64,000 nt of DNA, from contig NZ_JAIZEO010000003.1 in the NCBI RefSeq assembly GCF_024189315.1, positions 639,725 to 703,724 of the forward strand, in the 5' to 3' direction. Numbering within the stretch: position 1 is the stretch's first letter; every line of letters begins with the position of its first letter. The translations under genes and the position numbers were made by a program. Origin of the DNA: Halobacillus sp. A5. Lineage in GTDB: Bacteria > Bacillota > Bacilli > Bacillales > Halobacillaceae. Shown here in pieces: positions 45,350 through 55,452 of this stretch. Under the pieces are notes generated by a model, which worked only from the letters and a program-made list of their open reading frames with translations, ran no database searches and was not told where the DNA came from.

Positions 45350-45406
45350 TTACTTTGGTAATGTAATAAGCAGGAGTGCTAATTTACTGATCTAGGAGGC
45401 TTTATT

Positions 45407-46225
45407 GTGAAATATAATTGGATTTCAGAACGTAACTATGAAGATATTCTTTATGAAACTTATGAAGGAATCGCTAGAATTACAATCAACCGTCCGGAAG
45501 TTCGTAATGCATTCAGACCGAAGACGGTTCAGGAGCTGATCGATGCTTTCGCTTATGCTCGTGATGATTCTAATATTGGAGTCATTGTCTTAGCCGGTGC
45601 AGGAGATGATGCATTTTGTTCAGGTGGAGACCAAAGTGTCAGAGGTCATGGAGGCTATGTAGGAGATGACCATATTCCTCGATTGAATGTCCTTGATTTA
45701 CAGCGTTTAATCCGTGTAATCCCGAAACCAGTAGTGGCTGAAGTTTCAGGTTACGCAATTGGCGGCGGCCACGTGCTACATATTGTTTGTGATTTAACAA
45801 TTGCCGCAGATAATGCTGTCTTTGGTCAAACAGGACCTAAGGTAGGCAGCTTTGATGCGGGATATGGCGCTGGTCTGCTGGCACGTATTGTCGGTCACAA
45901 AAAAGCACGTGAAATTTGGTACTTGTGCCGCCAGTACAGTGCTAAAGAAGCGCAGGACATGGGGCTTGTTAACACAGTGGTTCCATTGGAACAGCTTGAA
46001 GATGAGGTGGTTCAGTGGGGAAGAGAAATGCTTGAAAAATCTCCAACCGCACTTCGTTTTCTTAAGGCATCCTTTAATGCAGATACGGATGGCCTGGCTG
46101 GTCTTCAGCAAATGGGCGGAGACGCGACGTTACTTTATTATACTACTGATGAAGCGAAGGAAGGCCGTGACTCGTTTAAAGAAAAACGAAAGCCGGACTT
46201 TAAACAGTTTCCTCGTTTCCCATAA
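45407..46225 (+). CDS. menB: 1,4-dihydroxy-2-naphthoyl-CoA synthase MenB
   Basis: A 272-residue crotonase-family enzyme that closes the naphthoquinone ring from o-succinylbenzoyl-CoA. The [13 protein letters not shown] and [15 protein letters not shown] motifs are clear. The start is GTG 45407 after GGAGG. A terminator-like hairpin follows, so this is the last gene of the tightly packed menFDHB unit. Confidence 0.95.
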   Translation: MKYNWISERNYEDILYETYEGIARITINRPEVRNAFRPKTVQELIDAFAYARDDSNIGVIVLAGAGDDAFCSGGDQSVRGHGGYVGDDHIPRLNVLDLQRLIRVIPKPVVAEVSGYAIGGGHVLHIVCDLTIAADNAVFGQTGPKVGSFDAGYGAGLLARIVGHKKAREIWYLCRQYSAKEAQDMGLVNTVVPLEQLEDEVVQWGREMLEKSPTALRFLKASFNADTDGLAGLQQMGGDATLLYYTTDEAKEGRDSFKEKRKPDFKQFPRFP

Positions 46226-46235
46226 TACGACTAGA

Positions 46236-46268
46236 AAGGCTTTCCCGCTGAGGGAGAGCCTTTTCTTT
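46236..46268 (+). terminator. Intra-cluster terminator between menB and menE
   Basis: An 11-bp stem (AAGGCTTTCCC with GGGAGAGCCTT, one G-U pair) and GCTGA loop are followed by TTCTTT. It can partly end transcription of the operon before menE and menC. Confidence 0.8.
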
Positions 46269-46306
46269 GAGAAGAAACGATTAAGCTATGGAAAGAAGGA
46301 ATACGT

Positions 46307-47788
46307 ATGACAGAGATTCCACATTGGTTAGAGAAACAATATGAACTGCAGCCTTCTGCAGTTGCTGTTGAAACCTCAGAGGACCAAAAGATAACTTATG
46401 AGGAATTAAGGAGTCAAAGTCGGATGATGGCCTCAGGACTTATAAACAGAGGTGTTTCTAAAGGGGATCACATTGCTTTTTTAGCAGACAATCACTTTAA
46501 TTACGCTGTGTTTATTCATGCCGTCAGCTATGTCGGTGGTATTGTGGTGTGTTTAAACACAAGGTTGACCCCAAGTGAACTGGCTTATCAAGTTGTGGAT
46601 GCTGAGGCTGATTATTTTGTAGTCGATCACCATTATGCTCAACTAGGAAAACAAACCGTTGACTCGAGCGATTTGGACCTGCAAATAGTATCCTTAGAAG
46701 CATTGCCTCAAACAGAAAAGAACAATGATTTAAAGGAAACTATAAATTTTAATGACCGTTTTACTATGATGTATACCTCAGGAACTACCGGCAGTCCTAA
46801 AGCAGTAATTCACACGTATGGCAATCACTGGTTCAGTGCGGTTGCTTCCGCGTTGAATCTCGGTTTATCTGAAAGTGATAAGTGGCTGGTATGCTTGCCG
46901 CTTTTTCATGTTGGGGGATTTTCCCTTTTAATGAAAAATGTGATCTATGGGATGCCCGTAGTTTTACTTGAGAAGTTTGACCCCAGTAAAGTGAACCGTT
47001 TAATTGTAGAGCGAAACATCTCCTTAATATCGGTGGTTACAGTAATGCTGCAGAGAATATTGGAGCATAAAAAAGGGGAATACCCAGTATCGTTTAGAGG
47101 AGCATTGCTCGGGGGTGGGCCAGCACCTGAACCACTTCTTAACAAGGCTTTTCAATTCAATATTCCTGTAATTCAAACATACGGGATGACCGAAACAAGC
47201 TCGCAGATATCAACGCTGCGCCCACAGGATGCTTGGCGTAAGTTAGGTTCTGCCGGCAAGGCTCTCTCTTCAGCGTCCGTTAAAATAGTATCTGATGGTA
47301 AAGAATGCAGCCCTTATGATATCGGAGAAATACACGTGAAAGGCCCGATGGTATCGATTGGATATTATCACCACGAGCCCCATAGAGAAGACTATTTATC
47401 TACAGGAGATCTGGGTTATGTGGATCAGGACGGATTTTTATTTGTAGTCGATCGCCTAAAGGATATGATAATTACTGGCGGAGAGAACGTGTATCCAGCA
47501 GAAATTGAAAGTGTCCTTCAAGAAGTGGAAGGCATCCAGGAAGCTGCTGTAACTGGAATGAAACATTCTGAGTGGGGAGAGGTACCTGCTGCATTTGTAG
47601 TGAGAAAAGATAATTGGAGTGTAACCATTGAAGAGCTGAGAATTTATTGTATGACTCGTTTAGCAGGATATAAAGTCCCTGTTGAATTTTATTTTATTGA
47701 AGAACTACCAAGAAATGCTTCAAATAAAATAGTTAGAAGAAATTTACATTCTTTAATTGATAAGGAAGGGCGCAATGGAGATAAATAA
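46307..47788 (+). CDS. menE: o-Succinylbenzoate-CoA ligase MenE
   Basis: A 493-residue AMP-forming acyl-CoA synthetase. The nucleotide loop YTSGTTGSPKAV is at about residues 156-167, the middle has YGMTETSSQ, and the C-terminal hinge and lysine motif is NASNKIVRR. ATG 46307 follows GAAAGAAGG. It is separated from menB by a hairpin and overlaps menC by 14 bases. Confidence 0.95.
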   Translation: MTEIPHWLEKQYELQPSAVAVETSEDQKITYEELRSQSRMMASGLINRGVSKGDHIAFLADNHFNYAVFIHAVSYVGGIVVCLNTRLTPSELAYQVVDAEADYFVVDHHYAQLGKQTVDSSDLDLQIVSLEALPQTEKNNDLKETINFNDRFTMMYTSGTTGSPKAVIHTYGNHWFSAVASALNLGLSESDKWLVCLPLFHVGGFSLLMKNVIYGMPVVLLEKFDPSKVNRLIVERNISLISVVTVMLQRILEHKKGEYPVSFRGALLGGGPAPEPLLNKAFQFNIPVIQTYGMTETSSQISTLRPQDAWRKLGSAGKALSSASVKIVSDGKECSPYDIGEIHVKGPMVSIGYYHHEPHREDYLSTGDLGYVDQDGFLFVVDRLKDMIITGGENVYPAEIESVLQEVEGIQEAAVTGMKHSEWGEVPAAFVVRKDNWSVTIEELRIYCMTRLAGYKVPVEFYFIEELPRNASNKIVRRNLHSLIDKEGRNGDK

Positions 47789-48890
47789 AATAAAGTTGTA
47801 CGAGGTTACTATTCCTTTAAAATTACCATTTCAGACCCATAGTGGGAAGCTGACGAATCGAACAGTGATTATTGTAGCTGCAGAGGATGCTGAAGGTCGC
47901 ATAGGCTATGGAGAAGTAACTGCATTTTCTCTACCCTTTTATACTTCTGAAACCATTCATACAGCCTGGCACATAATTAAAGACATCTGTCTCCCTTATA
48001 TTGATTTCAAGAAGCTTTCCCACCCTGCTGATTTTCCAGCCGCGTCAGAATTTATTAGAGGGCATCAAATGGCGAAGGCTGGAGTAGAAGGGGCTTTATG
48101 GGACTTATATTCTAAACAGTTAAATGTAAGTCTCTCCACATTAATCGGCGGCCGGAGAAAGACCGTTAAAGCTGGAGCTGTCTTAAGTTTATCAAGCGAT
48201 CTAGTTTCAGAAGTTGAGCAGCTATTGGAAATGGGTTATGAACGGTTTAAGCTGAAGATTGATAAAGGCAGGGAAGAGCAAACGATTTCTAAAGTTAGAG
48301 ACTTTTACCCTGAACTGCCGATTATGATTGATGCTAATGGTATGTATGTGGCCGAAGATTTACCAACTCTTAAACGGCTCGACAAATACGGGCTGATAAT
48401 GATCGAACAGCCATTTAGAGCTGGAGATTTTTATACGCATCAACAGCTTCAACAAGAAATGCAGACACCTATATGCTTAGATGAATCAATTGCAAGCTTT
48501 CAGGATACCGTGCAGGCTTTAGCGATGGGAAGCTGCCGGACAGTCAATATAAAAATCAGCAGAGTAGGCGGTTTAACGGAAGCAGTACGCATTCATGATT
48601 ATTGTAAAGAATATAATATTCCAGTGTGGTGTGGAGGAATGGTTGAAACCGGAATATCTAAAGCACACAATTTAGCTTTAGCATCTATGAGCAATTTTAC
48701 GATTCCAGGAGACATTTCGCACTCTACCCGATATTTAGAGCAGGATATTATAAGTCCTTATTTAGAGGTCATCGAAGGAAAAGTAACGGTCCCTGTTGAA
48801 GCAGGGATTGGTGTTAATGTGGACAACAAAGCTTTAAAGACTTTTACTACTCATTTTTATCAGTATAGGGTTAATGAATCATTGATTTGA
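47775..48890 (+). CDS. menC: o-Succinylbenzoate synthase MenC
   Basis: A 371-residue enolase-superfamily enzyme. The lysine motif KLKIDKG, the metal ligands in IDANG, IEQPF and CLDES, and the second lysine in VNIKISRVGG are in order. It dehydrates SHCHC to o-succinylbenzoate; family members can also racemise N-succinylamino acids. ATG 47775 follows AAGGAAGGG. It overlaps menE by 14 bases and its stop overlaps the next ribosome-binding site. Confidence 0.93.
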   Translation: MEINKIKLYEVTIPLKLPFQTHSGKLTNRTVIIVAAEDAEGRIGYGEVTAFSLPFYTSETIHTAWHIIKDICLPYIDFKKLSHPADFPAASEFIRGHQMAKAGVEGALWDLYSKQLNVSLSTLIGGRRKTVKAGAVLSLSSDLVSEVEQLLEMGYERFKLKIDKGREEQTISKVRDFYPELPIMIDANGMYVAEDLPTLKRLDKYGLIMIEQPFRAGDFYTHQQLQQEMQTPICLDESIASFQDTVQALAMGSCRTVNIKISRVGGLTEAVRIHDYCKEYNIPVWCGGMVETGISKAHNLALASMSNFTIPGDISHSTRYLEQDIISPYLEVIEGKVTVPVEAGIGVNVDNKALKTFTTHFYQYRVNESLI

Positions 48891-48899
48891 GGTGACGCG

Positions 48900-49652
48900 T
48901 TGCGTTTTCTAAGTAAAGAGGAAGAACTTTTTCTCCACGAACGCTTTAGATATTTTTTAGACGATGAAGATGAGGTTTACGAAATAATTAAAGGGACTCG
49001 TTTAAAAACGAAGTCCGGCGTCCAGCAGACGATTGACTGCATCTATGCTTATATGGAATCTAATTTCCTTATAACGTCAGCTTCCATTCTTTCTAAACGC
49101 TATGGCTATTATATAGCTAATGTCCCGCTGGCTGCTATGACTTTATTTGATAAACTGCCTCAGATGGACTTAGAAAATATTGAGTTGATGCAAACTACTG
49201 ATGAACAAAAATGGTTTCCAAAGTTAAAGTTAAAATCAAAGAAAGTAAGTGAACCTGGCAAATTCAACCGGCAGGACTGGATGAATGCTGAACTTAGCAA
49301 ACTTTTTTCTAATCAGGTCAGACCTTTATTTCTGCATATTAACCAGTTAACCCGGCTTTCAATGAATGTGATGTGGGAAAATATCGCCATTTATATGTTT
49401 CGCTTTTACGAAAGGGAGCTTCCTCAATGGTATGATTCAGTGACAGCCAGACGCATGCAGAAAGACCTTCTATATATTATAGGACACCTGCCGGGAAGCG
49501 CATTTGGTACGAAAGAAAATCCTTTTGGGTATTTCATAAATCAGCCCATTATGAACACTGGAGCGAGACAAAGGAAGTGCTGCTGCTTATCGTATAAGCT
49601 TCATTGTGACAGTAATTTCTGTAAAGTTTGCCCTCACTTGAGGAACAGCTGA
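48900..49652 (+). CDS. FhuF-like (2Fe-2S) ferric siderophore reductase-type protein
   Basis: A 250-residue protein ending in RKCCCLSYKLHCDSNFCKVC, the CC-x10-C-x2-C arrangement that holds a 2Fe-2S cluster in FhuF-type siderophore reductases. The rest is helical (FLHINQLTRLSMNVMWENIA) like the FhuF/IucA C-terminal fold. The start is TTG 48900, just after GAGGTGA at 48889-48895, which overlaps the menC stop, so it is translated from the men transcript. No siderophore gene is nearby; its function in this cluster is unclear. Confidence 0.8.
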   Translation: MRFLSKEEELFLHERFRYFLDDEDEVYEIIKGTRLKTKSGVQQTIDCIYAYMESNFLITSASILSKRYGYYIANVPLAAMTLFDKLPQMDLENIELMQTTDEQKWFPKLKLKSKKVSEPGKFNRQDWMNAELSKLFSNQVRPLFLHINQLTRLSMNVMWENIAIYMFRFYERELPQWYDSVTARRMQKDLLYIIGHLPGSAFGTKENPFGYFINQPIMNTGARQRKCCCLSYKLHCDSNFCKVCPHLRNS

Positions 49653-49714
49653 ATAATACAGTTATAAAAGTTTCCTTTTTGCTAAACCTAATCGTATAAA
49701 GGAGGTCTGTGCAA

Positions 49715-50053
49715 ATGGGTAAACAGCCGTATTATGTCAATATAGGCACACGGGAAATATCAATTAATCACGATGCAAATAATGATGATTTCGTTATTTA
49801 TGCTGATGAAGGGGATCTGTTGTTATTAAGAGAAATGTTTGATGAAATGTACAATTCGGATACGAGAGCATTCTTTCGTGCTCATGTCCCATTTGATCCT
49901 TACCATAGGGATCAGGCAAATGATGAATTTGATGAAGGGATGAAATCTGCCTTTCGTAAAATCCACGAACTTGGTGATGAGCAGACGAAAAGCCATATTG
50001 CTTCTATGGGCGTCTTAGAAGATTTAGACAGTGAAAAGCCGCTTCAGAATTAG
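49715..50053 (+). CDS. Conserved hypothetical protein, about 112 residues
   Basis: A soluble acidic protein with the blocks PYYVNIGTREISIN, NDDFVIYADEGDLLLLREMF and RAFFRAHVPFDPYHRDQANDEFDEGMK. Its structure looks alpha-beta, with no membrane segment. AAAGGAGG at 49698-49705 is 9 bases before ATG 49715. The pattern seems conserved among Bacillaceae in my memory, but I cannot name a family. It is separate from the upstream gene and ends in a terminator. Confidence 0.72.
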   Translation: MGKQPYYVNIGTREISINHDANNDDFVIYADEGDLLLLREMFDEMYNSDTRAFFRAHVPFDPYHRDQANDEFDEGMKSAFRKIHELGDEQTKSHIASMGVLEDLDSEKPLQN

Positions 50054-50070
50054 AAGCGGCTTCTGTTTTT
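50038..50070 (+). terminator. Terminator after the hypothetical gene
   Basis: An 8-bp perfect stem (GCCGCTTC with GAAGCGGC) overlaps the stop codon and is followed by TTCTGTTTTT. It is shared with the convergent lipoprotein gene. Confidence 0.85.
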
Positions 50071-50072
50071 CA

Positions 50073-50891
50073 TTATGGAGTGGTGCCCATTCCTGGAAGT
50101 TCTTCCGCATCTTCGGTTACTTCTTCAGGAATTTGGATTTCTTTAACGTTATTGAAATTGCTGTATGTCCCGCTCATTTCTTGGCTGATCGCTGTTTCCT
50201 CTCCTTCTACATCCATGGTGAAGTCCATTTTGGCATCTAACTTCCTAGGGTAATAACTGTCTTTATCAACCTTAAAGGAATATTCTACTTTATCAACTGT
50301 CAATCCTTCTAGTGTATCTTCAGGCATAGTACCTTCAGGGAACATTTCTTCCATGGACTCTTCGATGAGAGATTGTACATTCTCACCTTCAGATGTAAAA
50401 GACAAAGTGTAAGAATTATCATTTTCTTCTAAATCAAATTCATCCACATAGTCTTTCAGGTTTTCAAGCTGATTACCTGGGGATTGTTCCTCAGAACTGA
50501 TTTGATTTAACTGGTCAAGGAGTTCTTCAGGTGCTTTAAACCATCCGTCTTCTCCTGGCATGGACATATACATTCCGTCTTCTGTATAGTATTGTTCCAT
50601 TGATTGACCCATGAAGTCCACTGTTTGGTGAAAAGCGACGGGATCCATCTGCATGTCGGAATCCATTGTAGTCTCTATAGGAACCCCTCCAGGAACAGCT
50701 GCTTCGGTATCCTCTGAATCGACGTCCATGTTCTGCACCATTTCCATTTTCATGGAGAAACTTTCTAATTCTTCAGAAGCCTCTGCTGATTTCTCGAATA
50801 CATCTTTCGCTTCCTGTCCCTCTGCACTTGAGCATGCAGTGGCAGTAAGAAGCAGACCAGCCGCTGCTAAAGCTGCAAGTTTGTTTTTCAT
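50073..50891 (-). CDS. LolA-like lipoprotein (DUF6612-type)
   Basis: A 272-residue lipoprotein whose signal ends in the lipobox TATACSS. The mature domain has the beta-strand pattern of LolA/LppX-type proteins (SMKMEMVQNMDVDSE, YSFKVDKDSYYPRKLDAKMDF) and is strikingly rich in Glu, Met and Asp. ATG 50891 follows AAGGGGGA. Homologous proteins bind lipids or lipophilic ligands, but the role here is unknown. It is convergent with the previous gene. Confidence 0.78.
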   Translation of the reverse strand: MKNKLAALAAAGLLLTATACSSAEGQEAKDVFEKSAEASEELESFSMKMEMVQNMDVDSEDTEAAVPGGVPIETTMDSDMQMDPVAFHQTVDFMGQSMEQYYTEDGMYMSMPGEDGWFKAPEELLDQLNQISSEEQSPGNQLENLKDYVDEFDLEENDNSYTLSFTSEGENVQSLIEESMEEMFPEGTMPEDTLEGLTVDKVEYSFKVDKDSYYPRKLDAKMDFTMDVEGEETAISQEMSGTYSNFNNVKEIQIPEEVTEDAEELPGMGTTP

Positions 50892-51064
50892 AAAAATCCC
50901 CCTTTTCGTTCTTCTATACATACGATTGAAAAAGTCGAAGGTTTCAAGTTTTCAGTTTTTGTGTAATATAAGTGTAACATTCACTATTGTTTTTAATCTT
51001 GAGTCCTTATGATACGATTTAATGCAGAAGTACATAACAAGTTATTAAAGGCAGTTGATTAAAC

Positions 51065-51544
51065 GTGAAAACATTTTATGATTATTATAGAAATCAAGTG
51101 AAACTCTCTTTTGAGGATCATCCTTTTTCAACTGCACCTAAACATGTCTGGGTTATCTGCCGTTATAAAGAGCAATGGCTGTTAACCAAACATAAGGATA
51201 GAGGTCTGGAATTTCCGGGAGGTAAGGTTGAGCAAGGAGAATCCGCTGATGAGGCGGCTGTACGGGAAGTGAAGGAGGAAACGGGGGCTGAGGTCGAACG
51301 CCTTCATTATATTGGGCAGTATTATGTAGCTGGGAAAGGTGGAACTATTATTAAGAATGTTTACTTCGCTGAGATCTCCCATCTTGAAGAACAGCCTCAT
51401 TACTACGAAACCGAAGGACCTGTCTTACTTAACCAATTACCAGATTCAATTAAAAACAATACACTCTACAGCTTTATGATGAAGGACGAAGTATTAACTG
51501 AGTGCTTAAAAATTATTAAATTCAAGCATCTTAATTCTTATTAG
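51065..51544 (+). CDS. ytkD: NUDIX hydrolase YtkD
   Basis: A 159-residue Nudix protein with the box GGKVEQGESADEAAVREVKE followed by ETG. YtkD of B. subtilis hydrolyses 8-oxo-dGTP and other nucleoside triphosphates. The start is GTG 51065 with a weak AAAGGCAG site. It lies next to pckA, as in B. subtilis. Confidence 0.9.
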   Translation: MKTFYDYYRNQVKLSFEDHPFSTAPKHVWVICRYKEQWLLTKHKDRGLEFPGGKVEQGESADEAAVREVKEETGAEVERLHYIGQYYVAGKGGTIIKNVYFAEISHLEEQPHYYETEGPVLLNQLPDSIKNNTLYSFMMKDEVLTECLKIIKFKHLNSY

Positions 51545-51569
51545 AAAGACTACTTTCTGCCAAGGCTTT

Positions 51570-51746
51570 TACACTTATAGTAACCTAACGCTCCCACATC
51601 GTGTGGAACCATGGAAAGGGAGTCGATTCCTAAAATCGGTTGCTCTTGAGCCTGCAAGGAGTGTGTACACCCTTTTGAGATGAAAGAGAAAACGATGGAT
51701 TTTCAACAAATTGAAACCCGTGCCATTGGCACGGGTTTCTTATATA
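51570..51746 (+). ncRNA. Candidate structured RNA between ytkD and pckA
   Basis: This spacer has several local hairpins in a row: CCACA-TCG-TGTGG, GCTCCC with GGGAGT, CGATT with AATCG, and GTGTGTACAC. It ends in a 12-bp terminator at 51713-51739. That density is higher than in other spacers here. No known RNA family is recognised and no promoter is clear; it could equally be the pckA 3' region on the minus strand. Confidence 0.3.
51713..51746. terminator. Strong terminator hairpin near the end of pckA
   Basis: A perfect 12-bp stem (GAAACCCGTGCC with GGCACGGGTTTC, loop ATT) is followed on the plus strand by TTATAT. It lies 30 bases beyond the pckA stop. Confidence 0.8.
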
Positions 51747-51772
51747 TTGAGGAAATGAGGAAACGATTGTAA

Positions 51773-53362
51773 TTACCTTCCGTAATGTGGTCCTGCACTA
51801 ATAATATCAGGGCTCGCCTTCTTGAATTGTTTGAAATTCTTATGGAATTGATCTGCTAATTCATGAGCCTTCTGATCATAGTCTTTAGGGTTTTTCCATG
51901 TTTTTCTCGGAATTAAAACTTCATCAGGTACTCCGGGACAGTGCACTGGAATGTTCAAGCCGAATACGGGGTCAGTATACGTCTCTGCAGAATTTAACTC
52001 TCCTTCAAGAGCCGCATGGATCATTGAGCGTGTATGAGATAGTTTCATTCGCTGTCCTTCACCGTATGGACCGCCAGTCCAACCTGTATTTACTAAATAT
52101 ACGTCTGCATTAAATTGATCGATCTTTTCTCCTAGCATCTCTGCATATACTGATGGAGCTAACGGAAGAAATGGTGACCCAAAGCAGGCAGAGAAAGTTG
52201 CTTGTGGAGAGGTGACGCCTCGTTCTGTTCCTGCAAGTTTGCTCGTGTACCCGCTTAGGAAATGATACATTGCCTGTTCTTTTGTCAATTTACTTATAGG
52301 CGGGAGCACCCCGGTAGCATCCGCTGTAAGAAAAACTAGAGCGTTTGGGTGCCCTGCAATACTCGGGTCTACTGTGTTTTTAATATGGTGCAGCGGGTAG
52401 GCAGCTCTAGTGTTTTCAGTCAAAGACGTATCATCATAGTCAGGCTGATGGGATCCTTCATTTAAAATAACATTTTCTAATACAGCTCCAAAGTGGATAG
52501 CATCGAAAATTTGTGGCTCTTTTTCATGAGATAAGTTAATACATTTTGCATAACATCCGCCTTCGATGTTGGAAATACCATAATTGGACCACGCATGTTC
52601 GTCATCACCAATTAATTTACGGTCTGCGTCAGCTGATAATGTCGTTTTACCAGTTCCTGAAAGACCAAAGAAGAGAGCAACGTCCCCTTCTGTTCCAACG
52701 TTCGCTGAACAGTGCATCGGAAGTACATTTTGTTTAGGCAGTACATAATTCATGACTGAAAAAATTGATTTTTTAATTTCTCCTGCATATTCCGTGCCTC
52801 CGATAAGAACGACCCGGTGTTTAAAGGAGATCATAATAAAAGCTTCGGAATTAGTGCCGTCTACATCAGGATCTGCTTTAAATGTCGGTGCAGAAATGAC
52901 AGTGAACTCTGCATCGTGGTGATTTATCTCTTCTTCTTTAGGACGAATAAACATTTGATGAGCAAACAGGTTGTGCCAGGCAAATTCATTGATGACTCTT
53001 AATGGCAGGCGGTATCTTTCGTCAGCCCCGGCAAACCCATTAAAAACGAAAAGCTCATCTCGTTTTTTTAGGTAATCCAACACCTTATGGTAAAGCTTTA
53101 TAAACGTAAACTCGTCAATTGATTGATTGACTTTTCCCCAATTCACACGATCAGTAGATTCGTCATCTTTAACGATGAATTTATCGTGTGGAGATCGACC
53201 AGTATATTCACCGGTTGTTGCCTGGATTGATCCACTGTTAGTCAGCGTGCCTTCCTTACGCGCAAGAATCTTCTCTACTAGTTGTGGGACTGATAATTGG
53301 TGTTGGACATGTGATTCATTTAGAAGTTGAGTTAAATCAGACATCTGATTAATGGTGCTCAT
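51773..53362 (-). CDS. pckA: Phosphoenolpyruvate carboxykinase (ATP)
   Basis: A 529-residue gluconeogenic enzyme converting oxaloacetate to phosphoenolpyruvate. The kinase P-loop [13 protein letters not shown] and the metal-binding IGDDEHAW follow the N-terminal [13 protein letters not shown] substrate site. The ATG start has only a weak AAGGCGGG site. Convergent with ytkD, divergent from the DCC-family gene. Length is normal. Confidence 0.97.
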   Translation of the reverse strand: MSTINQMSDLTQLLNESHVQHQLSVPQLVEKILARKEGTLTNSGSIQATTGEYTGRSPHDKFIVKDDESTDRVNWGKVNQSIDEFTFIKLYHKVLDYLKKRDELFVFNGFAGADERYRLPLRVINEFAWHNLFAHQMFIRPKEEEINHHDAEFTVISAPTFKADPDVDGTNSEAFIMISFKHRVVLIGGTEYAGEIKKSIFSVMNYVLPKQNVLPMHCSANVGTEGDVALFFGLSGTGKTTLSADADRKLIGDDEHAWSNYGISNIEGGCYAKCINLSHEKEPQIFDAIHFGAVLENVILNEGSHQPDYDDTSLTENTRAAYPLHHIKNTVDPSIAGHPNALVFLTADATGVLPPISKLTKEQAMYHFLSGYTSKLAGTERGVTSPQATFSACFGSPFLPLAPSVYAEMLGEKIDQFNADVYLVNTGWTGGPYGEGQRMKLSHTRSMIHAALEGELNSAETYTDPVFGLNIPVHCPGVPDEVLIPRKTWKNPKDYDQKAHELADQFHKNFKQFKKASPDIISAGPHYGR

Positions 53363-53513
53363 AAGTGACTACCCGCCTTTACTTAAAGATTTGGTTCTAC
53401 TTTGAAACAAAGTATAACACATTAGATTCATTAATCCATACTATTAATTGAAATTGCTTTCATTTTATTTTATTACATATTGAGCTATAATGTTATTGAA
53501 GGGATGTGAAATA

Positions 53514-53888
53514 GTGAACAAGCCTATAATTTTATATGATGAAAATTGTTATTTGTGCAGGCAGACCAAATTAATCTTACAAACCTTTGACTGGTTTAAC
53601 CTATTTAAATGGATGGCTATTCAAAAAGAAGATGTGTCTAAATTTAAAATTAATATCAACGATTTATCTAAAGAATTACACTTAATTACCCCTTCTAAGA
53701 AGATTCTAAAAGGGTACGACTCCCTTAGGTATGCGTTTATAAGAACTCCACTAACTTTCGTAGTCGGTGCCTTTATGTACATGCCAGGCATGAGAGTGAT
53801 AGGGGAACCTTTATATCGACTAATCGCAAAGAACCGATATCGTATCTTCAAGAACCGTTGCAAAAACGGCTCGTGCTCCATGTCATAA
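53514..53888 (+). CDS. yuxK: DCC-family thiol-disulfide oxidoreductase-like protein (DUF393)
   Basis: A 124-residue protein with the DCC motif DENCYLCRQTK near residue 12 and the trailing RYAFIRTPLTFVVGAF segment. The family is thioredoxin-like, but the substrates are unknown. GTG 53514 is taken as start because AAGGGA lies 9 bases upstream; the ATG at 53490 would bury that site. It lies between pckA and metK. The yuxK symbol is by similarity only. Confidence 0.8.
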   Translation: MNKPIILYDENCYLCRQTKLILQTFDWFNLFKWMAIQKEDVSKFKININDLSKELHLITPSKKILKGYDSLRYAFIRTPLTFVVGAFMYMPGMRVIGEPLYRLIAKNRYRIFKNRCKNGSCSMS

Positions 53889-53902
53889 AGACGGAAAACT
53901 AA

Positions 53903-53931
53903 TTGACATGGTTGCGGTATTTCGATACTAT
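53903..53931 (+). promoter_or_regulatory. Promoter of the SAM riboswitch-metK unit
   Basis: TTGACA (53903-53908) and TACTAT (53926-53931) are exactly 17 bases apart. The start would be near 53938, just before the riboswitch. Confidence 0.75.
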
Positions 53932-53948
53932 TAGTCCGAACGGATACT

Positions 53949-54062
53949 CTCTTATCCAGAGTGGTGGAGGGACAGGCCCAATGAAACCCGGCAACCCGTC
54001 AGTAATCTGACATGGTGCTAACCTGGAGCAAGGCTCAATTATTCAGCCTTGGACGATAAGAG
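53949..54062 (+). ncRNA. SAM-I riboswitch (S box)
   Basis: The classic S-box core GGAGGGACAGGCCCAATGAA, then CCCGGCAACC, is present. The P1 helix CTCTTATC (53949-53956) pairs with GATAAGAG (54055-54062), and P3/P4 elements lie between. It binds S-adenosylmethionine and switches off the downstream metK when SAM is plentiful. Confidence 0.96.
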
Positions 54063-54076
54063 CGAAAGGAACTAGC

Positions 54077-54110
54077 ACCTTTCCTCTTTTTAGCAGGAAG
54101 GGTTTTTCTT
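54077..54110 (+). terminator. Expression-platform terminator of the SAM riboswitch
   Basis: ACCTTTCCT (54077-54085) pairs with AGGAAGGGT (54095-54103) and is followed by TTTTTCTT. Confidence 0.88.
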
Positions 54111-54252
54111 TATGTGCAAAGCACTTAAGCCTTTCAAATTATAACTTTAAATATAAAACACAAGTGAAGTTTACCTGTGTGATAAACTTCTAAAGAAAAA
54201 CTGGAAAGAGTTCCGTCGAATTCTCATAATATAGAAGGAGGAGTTTTTTAGA

Positions 54253-55452
54253 ATGCCTGCTAATCGCCGGTTATTCACATCGGAATCTGTCACAGAAGGA
54301 CACCCTGACAAGATTTGTGACCAGATTTCTGATGCGATATTAGATGAAATCTTAAAAAATGATCCAAATGCCCGAGTTGCCTGTGAAACTACAGTGACAA
54401 CGGGGCTGGTATTAGTATCAGGGGAAATAAGTACCAATACGTATGTAGACATTCCTTCTATTGTAAGGAAAACCATTAAGGAAATTGGATATACAAGAGC
54501 TAAATATGGTTTTGACGCGGATACTTGCGCGGTTCTTACAGCAATTGACGAGCAGTCACCTGATATTGCAGGTGGGGTTGATGTTGCACTCGAATCAAGA
54601 GAAGGTCAGATGAGTGAGGATGAAATTGAAGCAATTGGTGCAGGAGATCAAGGCTTAATGTTTGGATTCGCGAATAACGAAACTGAAGAGCTTATGCCTC
54701 TGCCTATTTCACTAGCTCACAAAATAGCTAAACGCCTTTCTGATGTAAGAAATGACGGAACATTAAGTTACTTACGACCTGATGGGAAAACTCAAGTCAC
54801 TATCGAATACGATGAAAACGATCTTCCGGTAAGAGTGGATACCATTGTGATCTCTACACAACATGCAGAAGAGATTACGCTGAAACAAATTCAAAAGGAT
54901 TTAAAAGAAAAAGTCATTAATCCAGTCGTGCCGAGCCGCTTGATTGACGAACAGACAAAGTATTTTATTAATCCTACAGGCCGCTTTGTAATTGGCGGAC
55001 CTCAAGGTGACGCTGGATTGACTGGAAGAAAAATTATTGTGGATACTTATGGCGGTTATGCCCGTCACGGCGGAGGAGCCTTCAGCGGGAAGGATGCGAC
55101 AAAGGTTGACCGCTCAGCAGCTTATGCAGCTCGTTATGTGGCAAAGAACATTGTGGCTGCCAAACTCGCCGAAACCTGCGAGGTTCAGCTTGCTTATGCC
55201 ATTGGTGTGGCTCAGCCCGTTTCTATATCTATTAATACTTTTGGCTCAGGTAAGGTTTCGGAAGAGCAGCTTGTAGAGGCAGTAAGAGAATTGTTTGATT
55301 TGCGTCCTGCCGGTATTATTAAAATGCTTGACCTTAGACGCCCTATCTATCGTCAAACTGCTGCTTACGGTCATTTTGGACGCACAGATGTTGCTTTTCC
55401 GTGGGAACAAACTGATAAAGCTGAGCTTTTAAAGCAAAAGGTAAATCAATAA
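54253..55452 (+). CDS. metK: S-adenosylmethionine synthetase MetK
   Basis: A 399-residue enzyme making SAM from methionine and ATP. Motifs [12 protein letters not shown] near the start, [10 protein letters not shown] around residue 135 and GGGAFSGKD (residues 274-282 region) with catalytic acidic and lysine residues are intact. ATG 54253 follows AGAAGGAGGAG. Regulated by the SAM riboswitch just upstream. Followed by three strong hairpins before the next gene. Confidence 0.97.
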   Translation: MPANRRLFTSESVTEGHPDKICDQISDAILDEILKNDPNARVACETTVTTGLVLVSGEISTNTYVDIPSIVRKTIKEIGYTRAKYGFDADTCAVLTAIDEQSPDIAGGVDVALESREGQMSEDEIEAIGAGDQGLMFGFANNETEELMPLPISLAHKIAKRLSDVRNDGTLSYLRPDGKTQVTIEYDENDLPVRVDTIVISTQHAEEITLKQIQKDLKEKVINPVVPSRLIDEQTKYFINPTGRFVIGGPQGDAGLTGRKIIVDTYGGYARHGGGAFSGKDATKVDRSAAYAARYVAKNIVAAKLAETCEVQLAYAIGVAQPVSISINTFGSGKVSEEQLVEAVRELFDLRPAGIIKMLDLRRPIYRQTAAYGHFGRTDVAFPWEQTDKAELLKQKVNQ

